Origin: Pseudomonas morbosilactucae
Lineage (GTDB): Bacteria; Pseudomonadota; Gammaproteobacteria; Pseudomonadales; Pseudomonadaceae
DNA: 58,903 nucleotides
NCBI RefSeq assembly: GCF_023241715.1
Contig: NZ_JALQCW010000086.1
Coordinates: 1-58,903 of the forward strand
Direction: 5' to 3'
Made by a program: the position numbers and the translations under genes. The notes under the pieces were generated by a model, which made no database searches, was not told the origin of the DNA, and saw only the letters and a list, made by a program, of their open reading frames with translations. Positions 41,970 through 51,761 of this stretch are shown piece after piece (positions within the stretch are counted from its first letter, which is position 1; each line of letters starts with the position of its first letter).

Positions 41970-42391
41970 AAGGGGTAGCTCTCCGTGAACAAGTTGGATC
42001 AGTGTTTCGAAATGACGTTAGTCGAACGACTGACGACCTTGGCGGCCGACGGCAGAAGGCGTTTTCACCAGGGCCTTGAAGAGGGCGGCTGACACGGCAC
42101 GGCTTGGCAGCGCAGAGCGCGTCAGACTCACTCGTGCCGGGCGGTTGATGGAGGTGTGCAGCCCGCCCAGGGCAATGCCGACTCAGCCAGCCTGCTGTTC
42201 AACTATAGGGCGGGATGTTCGGGTTCGATTGCCTGATCTGCTGCAATTATTGCCCAATCGACCGAAATGGCAGGGCGGCGTTGAGCGTCATCAGCGACGG
42301 GTTTGTGGGCCAGGTAGGGGGCGCTGTTGCAGCGCGAGGGGGCGTCACGGGCACACTGGATGACGATGCGCGTCATCCAGTGCCCCGGGTT
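41970..42391. other. Intergenic region before the hydroxylase operon
   Basis: 422 bases with the leftward hydroxylase promoter and the terminator of the convergently placed porin operon at its right edge. I see no convincing gene; open frames here lack codon character. Confidence 0.35.
42354..42382 (-). terminator. Hairpin after the porin operon
   Basis: CACTGGATGACG-ATGCG-CGTCATCCAGTG, a perfect 12-pair stem directly after the porin stop codon. There is no T-tract, so it may act as a processing or stabilising stem. Confidence 0.65.
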
Positions 42392-43723
42392 TTACAGAAT
42401 GTTCAGCGGGTAGCTGACGATCACGCGGTGTTCATCGCTGTCGCGCTGGGTGGTCACTTCGGTGCGCAGCGAGGCATGGCGCAGGGCGATGCTCAGGTCT
42501 TTCAGCGGCCCTTGTTGAATGACGTAGCTCACCGTCAGGTTGCGTTCCCACTCGCTCTTGTCGCCCGCCGGGGTGCGGATGTTCGAGCCACTTTCGTACA
42601 TGCCCATAAAGCTCAAGCCGGGAACCCCTACCTTGGCAAAGTCATAGCCGTAGCGAACCTGCCAAGTGGTTTCACCGGCACGCTGGAACTTGCCGATCAT
42701 CGACTCCGTCATGAAGTAGGCGGTCGAGCCGTCGCCCTGGTTCAACCACACCGCGTCGCTGTCGCCGCTGACTTGTTGCAGGCCGGCGGCCAGGGTGTGG
42801 CCGTTGACCAGGTAGGTGAATTGCACGCTGCTCAGGCGGCTGTCGACTTTGCCCTTGGTCACGCCGTCGCCGTAATAGCCGAAGGTGTAGAAGTCCGGGT
42901 CATGGCCGTTGGCGCCGTCGGAGCGGTTGTCGAAGTGGCGCAGGTCGGTGCGCAGGGTGCCCGGGCCAATCTGCCAGTCATATTTGAGGCCCAGGAAGTG
43001 CTGTTTGTAGAAGTCCTGCAAGTTGCCGTAGTAGTACTGCAAGGTCAGGTCCTTGCTGGCTTTGTAGTCCACGCCGCCGTAGTAGAACTTGTTGACGAAC
43101 TGGCCGGTCTGCGCGTTGTTCGCGCCGGGAATGGACATGCCCATCTGGTTGCTCGAACCACGTCCTTTGACGTGCTCCAACTGGCCCAGGGTGAAGGTGA
43201 AGTTGTCCAGGTCCTTGGACTGGATCTGCCCGCCGTTGAAGGTTTGCTGGAGCATACGGTCGGTGGACATCACCACCGGCAGCATCGGCACCAAGGTGCC
43301 GTACTTCAGTTCGGTATTGGCGAACTTGGCCTTGGCGGTCAGGCCCAGGCTGCCGAACTCATCCACCGCGCGGCCGTCGCTGTCGGTCGGGAACACGTTG
43401 CCGTTGAAGGCGGTGCTTTGCGGGTTGTAGTGCCGGCCTTTGCCGGAGTCCAGGCGCACCCCGAACATGCCGATGGCATCCACGCCGAACCCGACCGTGC
43501 CCTGGGTGTACCCGGACTGGAAGTTGGCGATAAAACCCTGGCCCCATTCCTGGGTGTAGTTGGGGGCGGCCGCGCCGCTGCGGTTGTCGGCATTACTGAA
43601 AAAATTGCGGGCCAGCACGCTGAGCTTGCTGTCTTCCACCAGGCCGGCGGCAAAGCCCTGTTGAGCGATGAGCAAGCCGCAAAGACCGGCCGCTACTTTA
43701 GGTGCGCGATTGAAAAGCTCCAT
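42392..43723 (-). CDS. OprD-family outer-membrane porin
   Basis: 443 residues from the ATG at 43723 (GGGGATGACTCCG gives the best RBS spacing; in-frame starts at 43732 and 43738 are alternatives). A signal peptide ends QQGFA near residue 25. The OprD pattern is clear: SVLARNFFSNADNR near the start, alternating beta strands, a DTDGRAVDEFG-like loop, GSSNQMGMSIP, the TTWQVRYGYDF strand, and a terminal strand DEHRVIVSYPLNIL. OprD proteins admit small amino acids, peptides or aromatic acids. It is last in an operon with the exporter and aminotransferase. Confidence 0.92.
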   Translation of the reverse strand: MELFNRAPKVAAGLCGLLIAQQGFAAGLVEDSKLSVLARNFFSNADNRSGAAAPNYTQEWGQGFIANFQSGYTQGTVGFGVDAIGMFGVRLDSGKGRHYNPQSTAFNGNVFPTDSDGRAVDEFGSLGLTAKAKFANTELKYGTLVPMLPVVMSTDRMLQQTFNGGQIQSKDLDNFTFTLGQLEHVKGRGSSNQMGMSIPGANNAQTGQFVNKFYYGGVDYKASKDLTLQYYYGNLQDFYKQHFLGLKYDWQIGPGTLRTDLRHFDNRSDGANGHDPDFYTFGYYGDGVTKGKVDSRLSSVQFTYLVNGHTLAAGLQQVSGDSDAVWLNQGDGSTAYFMTESMIGKFQRAGETTWQVRYGYDFAKVGVPGLSFMGMYESGSNIRTPAGDKSEWERNLTVSYVIQQGPLKDLSIALRHASLRTEVTTQRDSDEHRVIVSYPLNIL

Positions 43724-43786
43724 CGGAGTCATCCCCATGAGTTGTCGAGTGTGGTGAGAGGCAGTCAAAAGCGGCAGTCAGGTTTT

Positions 43787-45331
43787 TTATTGTTTTTCAG
43801 GAGCAACGGTGGCCGGCAAGACGTTCAGTCTCACGGGCGGCAAGCGATAGAGGATGAGCAGCGCCAACACACCGATACCGGCGCACAGCAGCAGGCCGAC
43901 GCCCACCGACTGGGCCAGTGCATCGCGGGCCAGGCTTAGCCATTGCGGGTGTTCCAGCAGGGCGGCATCGGGGCGCAACAGCACCTGCGGGTCGGCGTAC
44001 AGCGCCAAGGCCTCTACGTGCCCTTGGGCGAGCAACAGCCGTTGCAGGTGGCTGCTGTACAGCAGGTTGACCAGCACGCCCATGCCCGCCGTGCCCAACA
44101 AGCCACCGACCAGGCGCAGGGATTGGGTCAGCGCGGTAGCGATTCCGAGGAATTGGCGTTCAGCCAGGGTCTGGGTGAACACCGTGAGGTTCAGCAAGAT
44201 AAAGCCCAGCCCAAGGCCGGCCAGCAGAATCAGGCCGAGCAACAGGTTGAACGACGCCCCGCGCCCGGCCAGCGCCAGGCCGCCACAGGCCAGCAGCAGC
44301 GCGACAAAACCCCACAGTGGCAGCAGGTTCGGGTTGGACAGGCGAGTGACGATTCGGCTGTTGACGATGGCACCCAAGGTAATGCTCAACGCCAGGGGGG
44401 TAATCAACAGGCCGGCGTCCTGCGGCGAGTAGCCGTAGCTGCCTTGCAGCAGCAATGGCAGATAGAACAGCAGCGAAAACATGATCGCCCCGGCGGCCAT
44501 CGACAGCAAAAACAGCAGGCGCATGCTCGGTAGTCCCAGCAACGCGGCAGGCAGCAGCGCGTGCTGGCAGCGCCGTTCCCAGCGCCACAGGGCTAGGGTG
44601 GCTGCGACGCAGGTCAAGCCCAGCGCGGCGCTCAGCATCAGGCTCGAATGCCCCAGCCATTCGACAAACAGTTGCAGGCTGCCCAGCGCCAGTGCGATCA
44701 ACAGTGCGCCCGGCCAATCCAGGCTGATACGGCCCACCTGGTGCGGGCGGTAGTAGGGCAGGTAGCGCCAGGCAAAAAACAGCGCCAGGGCGCCCAGGGG
44801 CAGGTTGAGATAAAACACCGAGCGCCAGCCGTAGGCCCCGGTCAGGTAGCCGCCCAAGCCCGGCCCGATGGCATTGACCACACTGAACAAGGCACTGAGT
44901 AGCATCTGCCAGCGCAGGCGTTGGCGGGTGTCGGGGAACAGTTCCGGGATGCAGGCAAAGGCGGTGCCGATCAGCATGCCGCCGCCGACGCCCTGCATTA
45001 CCCGGCCAATCACCAGCCACAGCATGTCATTGGCCAGGGCGCAGACCAGGGACGCCAGGGTGAAGATCAGGGTGGCGGCCATCACGAAGGGCTTGCGCCC
45101 GTAGTAGTCACCCAGCCGGCCGAAGATCGGAATGGTGACGATCGAGGCCAGCAGGTAGCCCGTGGCAACCCAGGCGTAGAGCTCAAAGCCCTTGAGCTCG
45201 GCGACGATGCTCGGCAAGGCGTTGCCGATCACCGTCTGGTCGAGCGCCGAGAGCATCAACACCAGCGAGACCCCAAGCATCGCCAGCAGGGCCTGCTTGA
45301 AGCTCAGGGGAGGGTGGGTGGCCTGGGTCAT
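43787..45331 (-). CDS. MFS transporter, DHA2 (EmrB-like) family
   Basis: 514 residues, about 14 membrane segments. MFS motif A is GRLGDYYGRKPF near 75, motif D1 ALDQTVIGNALPSI near 30, and motif C GPGLGGYLTGAYG near 155. DHA2 members export drugs or metabolites with protons. The ATG at 45331 is chosen because the upstream frame extension reads inside the aminotransferase. It lies ten bases after the aminotransferase and 63 before the porin. Confidence 0.92.
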   Translation of the reverse strand: MTQATHPPLSFKQALLAMLGVSLVLMLSALDQTVIGNALPSIVAELKGFELYAWVATGYLLASIVTIPIFGRLGDYYGRKPFVMAATLIFTLASLVCALANDMLWLVIGRVMQGVGGGMLIGTAFACIPELFPDTRQRLRWQMLLSALFSVVNAIGPGLGGYLTGAYGWRSVFYLNLPLGALALFFAWRYLPYYRPHQVGRISLDWPGALLIALALGSLQLFVEWLGHSSLMLSAALGLTCVAATLALWRWERRCQHALLPAALLGLPSMRLLFLLSMAAGAIMFSLLFYLPLLLQGSYGYSPQDAGLLITPLALSITLGAIVNSRIVTRLSNPNLLPLWGFVALLLACGGLALAGRGASFNLLLGLILLAGLGLGFILLNLTVFTQTLAERQFLGIATALTQSLRLVGGLLGTAGMGVLVNLLYSSHLQRLLLAQGHVEALALYADPQVLLRPDAALLEHPQWLSLARDALAQSVGVGLLLCAGIGVLALLILYRLPPVRLNVLPATVAPEKQ

Positions 45332-45341
45332 CGCTGCGTCC

Positions 45342-46550
<1,209 letters not shown>

Positions 46551-46861
46551 GTGGCGTTCCTCGTTGATGGCGTTGACGAGGCCCTACAGTACGAGGCACG
46601 GCCCGGGCCGCCATAAGACGAGATCGTTCTGGTCGGATAGGCATCCCTTATGGCTGGAACTGAACAGCCTTCGCACCAATTGGGTGCGCCTAAGCCCGCA
46701 GGCTCGCAGCGGCCGTTGACCCCGGCGAACCCGATCCAGCCATAGGGAAGGCTTATGGTTGAGCGGTTCGGGTGATCACCGGCGGGAGGTTTTCGCGCTG
46801 GCCTGGCTCTTGCTAAAGCCTGGGGGCTGTCCTCCTTTTTTCGAGCAAGAGCATCGCCACC
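46551..46861. promoter_or_regulatory. Divergent promoter region with two NAC-type boxes
   Basis: 311 bases between the leftward aminotransferase and the rightward regulator. Boxes of the form ATA-N9-TAT lie at 46637-46653 (reads CCATAAGGGATGCCTAT on the minus strand) and 46740-46758 (CCATAGGGAAGGCTTATGG). For the aminotransferase, CGTCTTATGG at 46620-46611 (minus) and TACTGT at 46591-46586 give a promoter in the same arrangement as upstream of 47882 and 52662. Confidence 0.8.
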
Positions 46862-47767
46862 GTGAACCTGCGTCGTTTGAAGTACTTTGTGAAACTCGTC
46901 GATATCGGCAGCATGACCCAGGCCGCCGATGTGCTGCATGTGGCGCAACCGGCACTCAGCCAACAACTGGCCACCCTGGAGGCCGAGCTGCAGCAGCAAT
47001 TGTTGATTCGCACCAAGCGCGGCGTCACCCCGACCGAAGCGGGCAAGGTGCTCTACGGCCACGCGCAGATCATTCTGCGCCAGTGCGAGCAGGCCCAATT
47101 GGACATCAATGCCACGGGCCAGGCCTTGTCCGGCCAGGTGTCGGTCGGCCTGGCGCCGGGCACCGCGGCCTCGACCCTGTCCTTGCCGTTGTTGCGCCGG
47201 GTGCGCGAGCGCCATCCGGGCATCCTGCTGTACCTCAATGAAAACTTCGGCACCACCTTGAGCGAGCTGATCATGAACGGCCGGATGGACATGGCCGTGC
47301 TCTATGGCGGGCGCGAAGTCCATGGCCTGAGCTTTGTCTCGCTGCTGCGCGAGCACCTGTACCTGGTCAGCGCCGACCCCTCGGTCAGCGCCCTCGACGA
47401 GATCTCCCTGGCGGAGCTGGCCGACATGGACATGCTCCTGCCACGGCCCTACAACGTGATGCGCCGCCTGGTGGATGAGGCCTTCCAGCGCATCGGCCTG
47501 AGCGCCCGGGTGGTGGCGGAAATCGAATCGTCGATCACCCTGACCGCCGCCGTCGCCGAGCATTTCGGCTCGACCATCCTGCCCGAGTCCTCAGCCCGGG
47601 TGATGGTGGCCGCCACCTCGGTGCACATGTGCCGCATTGTCCAACCCGAAGTCGAGGCGCCCCTGGCGCTGTGTCTTTCCGGGCACTTGCCGCTGTCGGT
47701 GCCGGCCCAGGCGGTCAAGGCGATCCTCCTGGAACTGGTTGCCGAGATGCGTGGCAGCCTGATCTGA
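46862..47767 (+). CDS. nac: NAC-like LysR-family regulator (GTG start)
   Basis: 301 residues from GTG. LysR HTH at about 1-60 (MNLRRLKYFVKLVDIGSMTQ, AQPALSQQLATLEAEL) with a co-inducer domain containing LAPGTAASTLSLPLLRRV and PRPYNVMRRLVDEAF. The sequence resembles nitrogen-assimilation-control protein (Nac), and the neighbouring DNA carries Nac-type ATA-N9-TAT sites, including one before its own start. Nac acts without small effector and is made under nitrogen limitation in enterics; whether the same is true here is inference. Confidence 0.85.
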   Translation: MNLRRLKYFVKLVDIGSMTQAADVLHVAQPALSQQLATLEAELQQQLLIRTKRGVTPTEAGKVLYGHAQIILRQCEQAQLDINATGQALSGQVSVGLAPGTAASTLSLPLLRRVRERHPGILLYLNENFGTTLSELIMNGRMDMAVLYGGREVHGLSFVSLLREHLYLVSADPSVSALDEISLAELADMDMLLPRPYNVMRRLVDEAFQRIGLSARVVAEIESSITLTAAVAEHFGSTILPESSARVMVAATSVHMCRIVQPEVEAPLALCLSGHLPLSVPAQAVKAILLELVAEMRGSLI

Positions 47768-47771
47768 GTGG

Positions 47772-47838
47772 TCATAAGGACGGCTTATTACGCCAAAGCC
47801 AAAGCGTCTTGGTCGCCGTTGGACGGCCTCGCTACATT
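47772..47838 (+). promoter_or_regulatory. NAC-type box and promoter of the biotin/Pxp operon
   Basis: TCATAAGGACGGCTTATTA at 47772-47790 contains ATA-N9-TAT. Starting 33 bases after its first base is CGTCTTGGTCGCCG (47805-47818), whose TTGGTC serves as -35; TACATT at 47833-47838 is the -10 after 18 bases. The box is centred about 60-65 bases before the expected start, as in LysR-activated promoters. Confidence 0.82.
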
Positions 47839-47881
47839 GGCCTCATCCACTCAAGACAGCGCGACAGGCAGGGGCCCATCC

Positions 47882-48310
47882 ATGGATTCAGAACGCATCA
47901 AGGGGTTGATCGATTTGCTCGCCGAATCCGATCTGCTCGAACTGAGTCTGACCGAAGGCGACAGCACGGTTCGTCTTTTCAAGCAGGCCGGGAAGGTTAT
48001 GACCAAGGCGCCACAGGCGGCTGCGGCGGCGCCGGTCATTGCCGATTCACCCAAGGCAGATACGCCAGCGCCAGCGGCTACAGAGATCAAGGCCAGCCTG
48101 TACGGGGTCCTGCATCTGACGCCTGCTATCGGTGAGCCGCCCTTTGTGGGGGTCGGTGACCAAGTCGAAGCGGGGCAGACCGTGGCCGTGCTGGAGGCGA
48201 TGAAGATGTTCCATCCGGTCAAGGCCAAGACCCCCGGACGGATCAGCGCGATCCTTGCCCAGAGCGGCGTCGAAGTTGAAGCCGGTCAGTCGCTGTTCCG
48301 CCTCGGCTGA
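47882..48310 (+). CDS. accB: Biotin carboxyl carrier protein
   Basis: 142 residues from the ATG at 47882. A short helical N-terminus and an Ala/Pro linker (about 40-68) precede the biotinyl domain, with biotin Lys108 in EAMKM. It carries CO2 between biotin carboxylase and a carboxyltransferase. Since it is the first gene of an operon with PxpB and PxpC, it is probably a dedicated carrier and not the housekeeping AccB; the symbol reflects the family only. An in-frame ATG at 47768 is inside the promoter. Confidence 0.9.
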   Translation: MDSERIKGLIDLLAESDLLELSLTEGDSTVRLFKQAGKVMTKAPQAAAAAPVIADSPKADTPAPAATEIKASLYGVLHLTPAIGEPPFVGVGDQVEAGQTVAVLEAMKMFHPVKAKTPGRISAILAQSGVEVEAGQSLFRLG

Positions 48311-48341
48311 GCCCCAGCCCCTCCTTTTTTAGGTGAATTCA

Positions 48342-49692
48342 ATGTTCGACAAAGTGCTGATCGCCAACCGTGGCGAAATTGCCCTGCGCATTCAGCGTGC
48401 CTGCCGCGGCCTGGGGATACAGACCGTGGTGGTGCACTCCGAGGCGGATCGCCACGCGCAGTATGTGCAAAACGCCGATCAGGCCCTGTGCATCGGCCCG
48501 GCGTCCCCAGGCCAGAGCTACCTGAACCAGGCGGCGCTGCTGTTCGCGGCCAAGGTCAGTGGCGCGCAGGCCATCCATCCGGGGTACGGCTTCTTTCGGA
48601 GAACGCCGGGTTCGCCGAGCGCATCGAAGCCGCCGGCCTGACCTTTATCGGGCCCAGCGCGGTCTGCATTCGCACCATGGGCGACAAGGTCGCGGCCAAG
48701 CGGGCGATGCGCGAAGCCGGTGTGCCTTGCGTGCCGGGGCCGGACTCGGTGATGCCCAGCGACGACGCCAGCATCCGGGCCATTGCCCGGGAAATCGGTT
48801 ACCCGGTGATCGTCAAGGCGCCGGCGGTGGCGGCGGGCGCGGGATGCGCGTGGTCAAGGCAGAGGGTGAATTGCTCGCCGCCATCGCCCTGACCCGTGAA
48901 GAAGCGCGGCTGGCGTTTGGCAATCCGGAACTCTACATCGAGAAGTTTCTCGGCCATCCACGACACGTGGAAATCCAGGTGCTGTGCGATGCCCACGGCC
49001 ATGCGATCTGGCTCGGTTGCCGTGACTGCTCCCTGCAGCGCCGGCACCAGAAAATCCTTGAAGAAGCACCGGCGCCGGGCATCGACCCGGCGCTGATCGC
49101 CCAGGTCGGTGAGCGCTGCGCTGCCGCGTGCCGGCAGATCGGCTATCGCGGGGTCGGCACCTTCGAATTCTTGTACGAGGGCGGCGAATTTTTCTTTATC
49201 GAGATGAACACCCGGCTGCAGGTCGAGCACCCGGTGACGGAAATGACCACCGGCATCGACATCGTCCAGCAGCAGCTGCGCATGGCCCGGGGCGAAGTCC
49301 TGGAACTGCGTCAGGAGGACGTGCCCCTCGACGGCCACTCGCTGGAGTGCCGGATCAACGCCGAAGACCCGGTGACGTTCATGCCAACGCCGGGGTTGAT
49401 CCAGCGCTGGGAAGTCCCCGGCGGCTTTGGGGTGCGGGTCGATTCCCACGTCACCACCGGTTACCGGGTGCCGCCGTACTACGACTCGATGGTGGCCAAG
49501 GTCATCACCCACGGCGCGACCCGCGATGAGGCCATGGCCCGCATGCGCCTAGCCCTGAGCGAGCTTTGTGTGGAGGGCATCTCGACCAACATTCCGCTGC
49601 ACCGGGAGATTCTTGACGACCCGGCGTTCTGCGCCGGTGGCGTGGACATTCATCACCTGGAGCGCTGGCTGCAACAACGGAGTCCGACATGA
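48342..49692 (+). pseudogene. accC: Biotin carboxylase, two frameshifts
   Basis: Begins MFDKVLIANRGEIALRIQR and would be 450 residues, the normal AccC length, if two bases were restored. Frame 1 ends at HPGYGFF; the next frame continues SENAGFAERIEAAG, so one base is missing near 48591-48596 (expected TTCCTTTCG). Near 48818-48822 one G or C is missing in the glycine-rich loop (KAAGGGGGRGM expected), and the third frame continues RGMRVVKAEG to the stop at 49692. ATP-grasp and biotin carboxylase residues (HVEIQVL, RDCSLQRRHQK, EMNTRLQVEHPVTE) are otherwise intact. Either a true pseudogene or two sequencing errors. Confidence 0.88.
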
Positions 49693-50360
49693 GCACTGCA
49701 TCTGTATCCCTGCGTCCCCACATCAGTCTGCTGGGCTCCACCGCCTTGCTATTTGAGGCGCCGGGCGAGCTGGACCTGGCGCCCCAGCAGCGCATCTGGA
49801 ACCTGGCATTGCAGGCCGGGCAATGGGCCGAGATCCACGAAGCGGTGCCGGGTATGAACAACCTGATGCTGACCTTCATCAAGCCGCCGCATGACCTCAG
49901 TGGTTTGTGCGAGCGCTTGCTCGACGCCTGGGAGGCCTGCCAGCCATTGCCCCTGGAAGGGCGCATCGTCGAATTGCCGGTGGTCTACGGCGGTGAGTTC
50001 GGTCCGCACATGGCCGATGTGGTGGCGCACACCGGCCTGGACATCGAGACCATCGCTAACCTGCATTGCGAGCCGCTGTACCCGGTGTACGCCCTGGGCA
50101 GCCACCCCGGCTATTGCTACCTCGGCGGCATGGATCCGCGCCTGGCCACGCCACGGCGGCAGGTGCCGGTGATCAGCATCGCAGCCGGCTCGGTGTCGAT
50201 CGGCGGGGTGCAAACCGGTGTTTCCGCCTCGGCCGGCCCCAGCGGCTGGAACACCATCGGCCGCAGCGAAATGTGTTTTTTTGACCCGACCCAACAGCCG
50301 CCGGCCATGCTCCGGCCAGGCGATATGTTGCGTTTGCGCATCGAGAGGATCATTCGATGA
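49689..50360 (+). CDS. pxpB: 5-oxoprolinase subunit B (KipI-like)
   Basis: 223 residues of the PxpB/KipI family, with SHPGYCYLGGMDPRLATPRR and SAGPSGWNTIGR typical of it. PxpA, B and C together hydrolyse 5-oxoproline to glutamate with ATP. It overlaps the biotin carboxylase stop and starts PxpC by ATGA. In some organisms the KipI-KipA pair regulates sporulation kinase; here the gene set argues for oxoprolinase. Confidence 0.92.
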   Translation: MSTASVSLRPHISLLGSTALLFEAPGELDLAPQQRIWNLALQAGQWAEIHEAVPGMNNLMLTFIKPPHDLSGLCERLLDAWEACQPLPLEGRIVELPVVYGGEFGPHMADVVAHTGLDIETIANLHCEPLYPVYALGSHPGYCYLGGMDPRLATPRRQVPVISIAAGSVSIGGVQTGVSASAGPSGWNTIGRSEMCFFDPTQQPPAMLRPGDMLRLRIERIIR

Positions 50361-51328
50361 TCGAGATTTTATCGGCCACGGCCCTGGCCACCGTGCAGGA
50401 CTTCGGCCGCTTCGGCAGCCTCGGCTACGGGGTCGGCACCTCCGGTGCGATGGACCATTTGGCCCTGGCCCTGGGCAACCTGTTGCTGGGCAATCCCGAG
50501 GACGCGGCAGCGATTGAAATTCCGCTGTTTCCCTTCGAGGTTCGCTTCCTTCAAGACTGCGCGTTCGCGGTCACTGGGGCGGGCGGTGAAGCGTCCCTCG
50601 ACGGTCAGCCATTGCCACCGTTCTGGGTGGCCCAGGCTCGGGAAGGCCAGGTGCTGAGCCTCGGCTACCCGACCTCCGGCAGTCGCGCTTACCTGTGCCT
50701 GGCCGGCGGTATCGACGTGCCCTCGGTGCTGGGCTCGCGCAGCACGCAATTGCGCGGTGAGTTCGGCGGCTTGCAGGGGCGTGCCTTGCAGCAGGGCGAT
50801 CGCATTGACGCCTTGCGCCCCGGCATCAGCCGCTTGCCCACGGATGTGGGCGTGGTCTCGCCGAGCCAGGCGCTGCCCCTGCAACGGGACGGGCTGCCGG
50901 CCATGCGTGTACTGCCCGCCGCTGAATACGAGTGTTTTACGCAGGCGTCCCGCGAGGCTTTCTGGGCCGGCGAATGGAAGGTCACGACCCAGAGCAACCG
51001 TTACGGTTATCGGCTCGAAGGTGCGCCGATCCTGCCCAAGGCGCCGATGGAAATCCGTTCCCACGGCATCGTCCCCGGGGTGATTCAGGTGCCCCACGGT
51101 GGCCAGCCGATCATTCAGATGCGCGACGCACAACCCAGCGGCGGTTACCCGAAGTTCGGCACGGTGATCGAGGCTGACTTGTGGCGCCTGGGCCAGGCAC
51201 CGGTTGGCAGCAAGGTACGCTTTATCGAATGCAGTTACACCGAGGCTGTTGCCGCCCTGGAAGACCATCAGCGCTATCTCGCGGAGGTCAGCCGCTTGCT
51301 CGACCTCCACGGGCTGGCCGCGTGTTAA
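50357..51328 (+). CDS. pxpC: 5-oxoprolinase subunit C (KipA-like)
   Basis: 323 residues of the biotin-dependent carboxyltransferase-like (allophanate hydrolase subunit 2) family. Features include TVQDFGRFGSLGYGVGTSGAMDH (near 12-34), NSGR-type central parts, TQSNRYGYRLEG and HGIVPGVIQVPHGGQPII. It pairs with PxpB. The name carboxyltransferase family matches the presence of biotin carrier and carboxylase genes around it. Confidence 0.92.
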   Translation: MIEILSATALATVQDFGRFGSLGYGVGTSGAMDHLALALGNLLLGNPEDAAAIEIPLFPFEVRFLQDCAFAVTGAGGEASLDGQPLPPFWVAQAREGQVLSLGYPTSGSRAYLCLAGGIDVPSVLGSRSTQLRGEFGGLQGRALQQGDRIDALRPGISRLPTDVGVVSPSQALPLQRDGLPAMRVLPAAEYECFTQASREAFWAGEWKVTTQSNRYGYRLEGAPILPKAPMEIRSHGIVPGVIQVPHGGQPIIQMRDAQPSGGYPKFGTVIEADLWRLGQAPVGSKVRFIECSYTEAVAALEDHQRYLAEVSRLLDLHGLAAC

Positions 51329-51340
51329 GGACATTCAACC

Positions 51341-51745
51341 ATGACAAATCAGGAAATCCGCCAGTTGGCGGTGTGGCTCAAGGAGAGTCATCTGGCGGGC
51401 GCGGAAATACAGCGGCCGGGCCTGCATCTGCTGCTCAAGCGCAGTGTCGACGAGCCCAACGCAGCGGCTCCCGTGACGGCGCCAGAGCCCGCCGCGGTGT
51501 TGGAGGCGTCGCTATTGAAGACCCCCGGCCTGGGTCGATTGCTGCTGACCCACCCGCAACAGAACGAGGAACTGGCGTCACTCGGCAGTCGGGTGGAGCC
51601 CGGGCAATTGGTGGCTTTTCTGCAAGTCGGCGACCTGCTGTTGCCCGTGCGCAGCCAGCGGGCCGGGCGCGTGGCAGCGCTGCTGGTGCCCTGCGGCACA
51701 ACGGTGGGTTATGGCGAGGCGTTTATGCGCCTGGACGCAGCATGA
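51341..51745 (+). CDS. Biotin-carrier-like protein without the biotin lysine
   Basis: 134 residues. Its layout matches the carrier at 47882: helical N-terminus (QEIRQLAVWLKESHLAG), an Ala/Pro linker and a lipoyl/biotinyl-like domain. Where the carrier reads LEAMKMFHPV this reads LQVGDLLLPV: Asp98 stands where Lys108 is, and the EAMKM motif is gone, so it cannot be biotinylated. It is probably a structural partner or assembly factor for the complex. It lies between pxpC and pxpA. Confidence 0.8.
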   Translation: MTNQEIRQLAVWLKESHLAGAEIQRPGLHLLLKRSVDEPNAAAPVTAPEPAAVLEASLLKTPGLGRLLLTHPQQNEELASLGSRVEPGQLVAFLQVGDLLLPVRSQRAGRVAALLVPCGTTVGYGEAFMRLDAA

Positions 51746-51761
51746 GAGGTGAGAACAGGTC

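Noticed and set aside
39264..41978. A 904-codon rightward frame over the molybdenum hydroxylase genes
   Set aside because: It is antisense to two well-recognised genes with complete motifs, and its translation is low-complexity with no domain.
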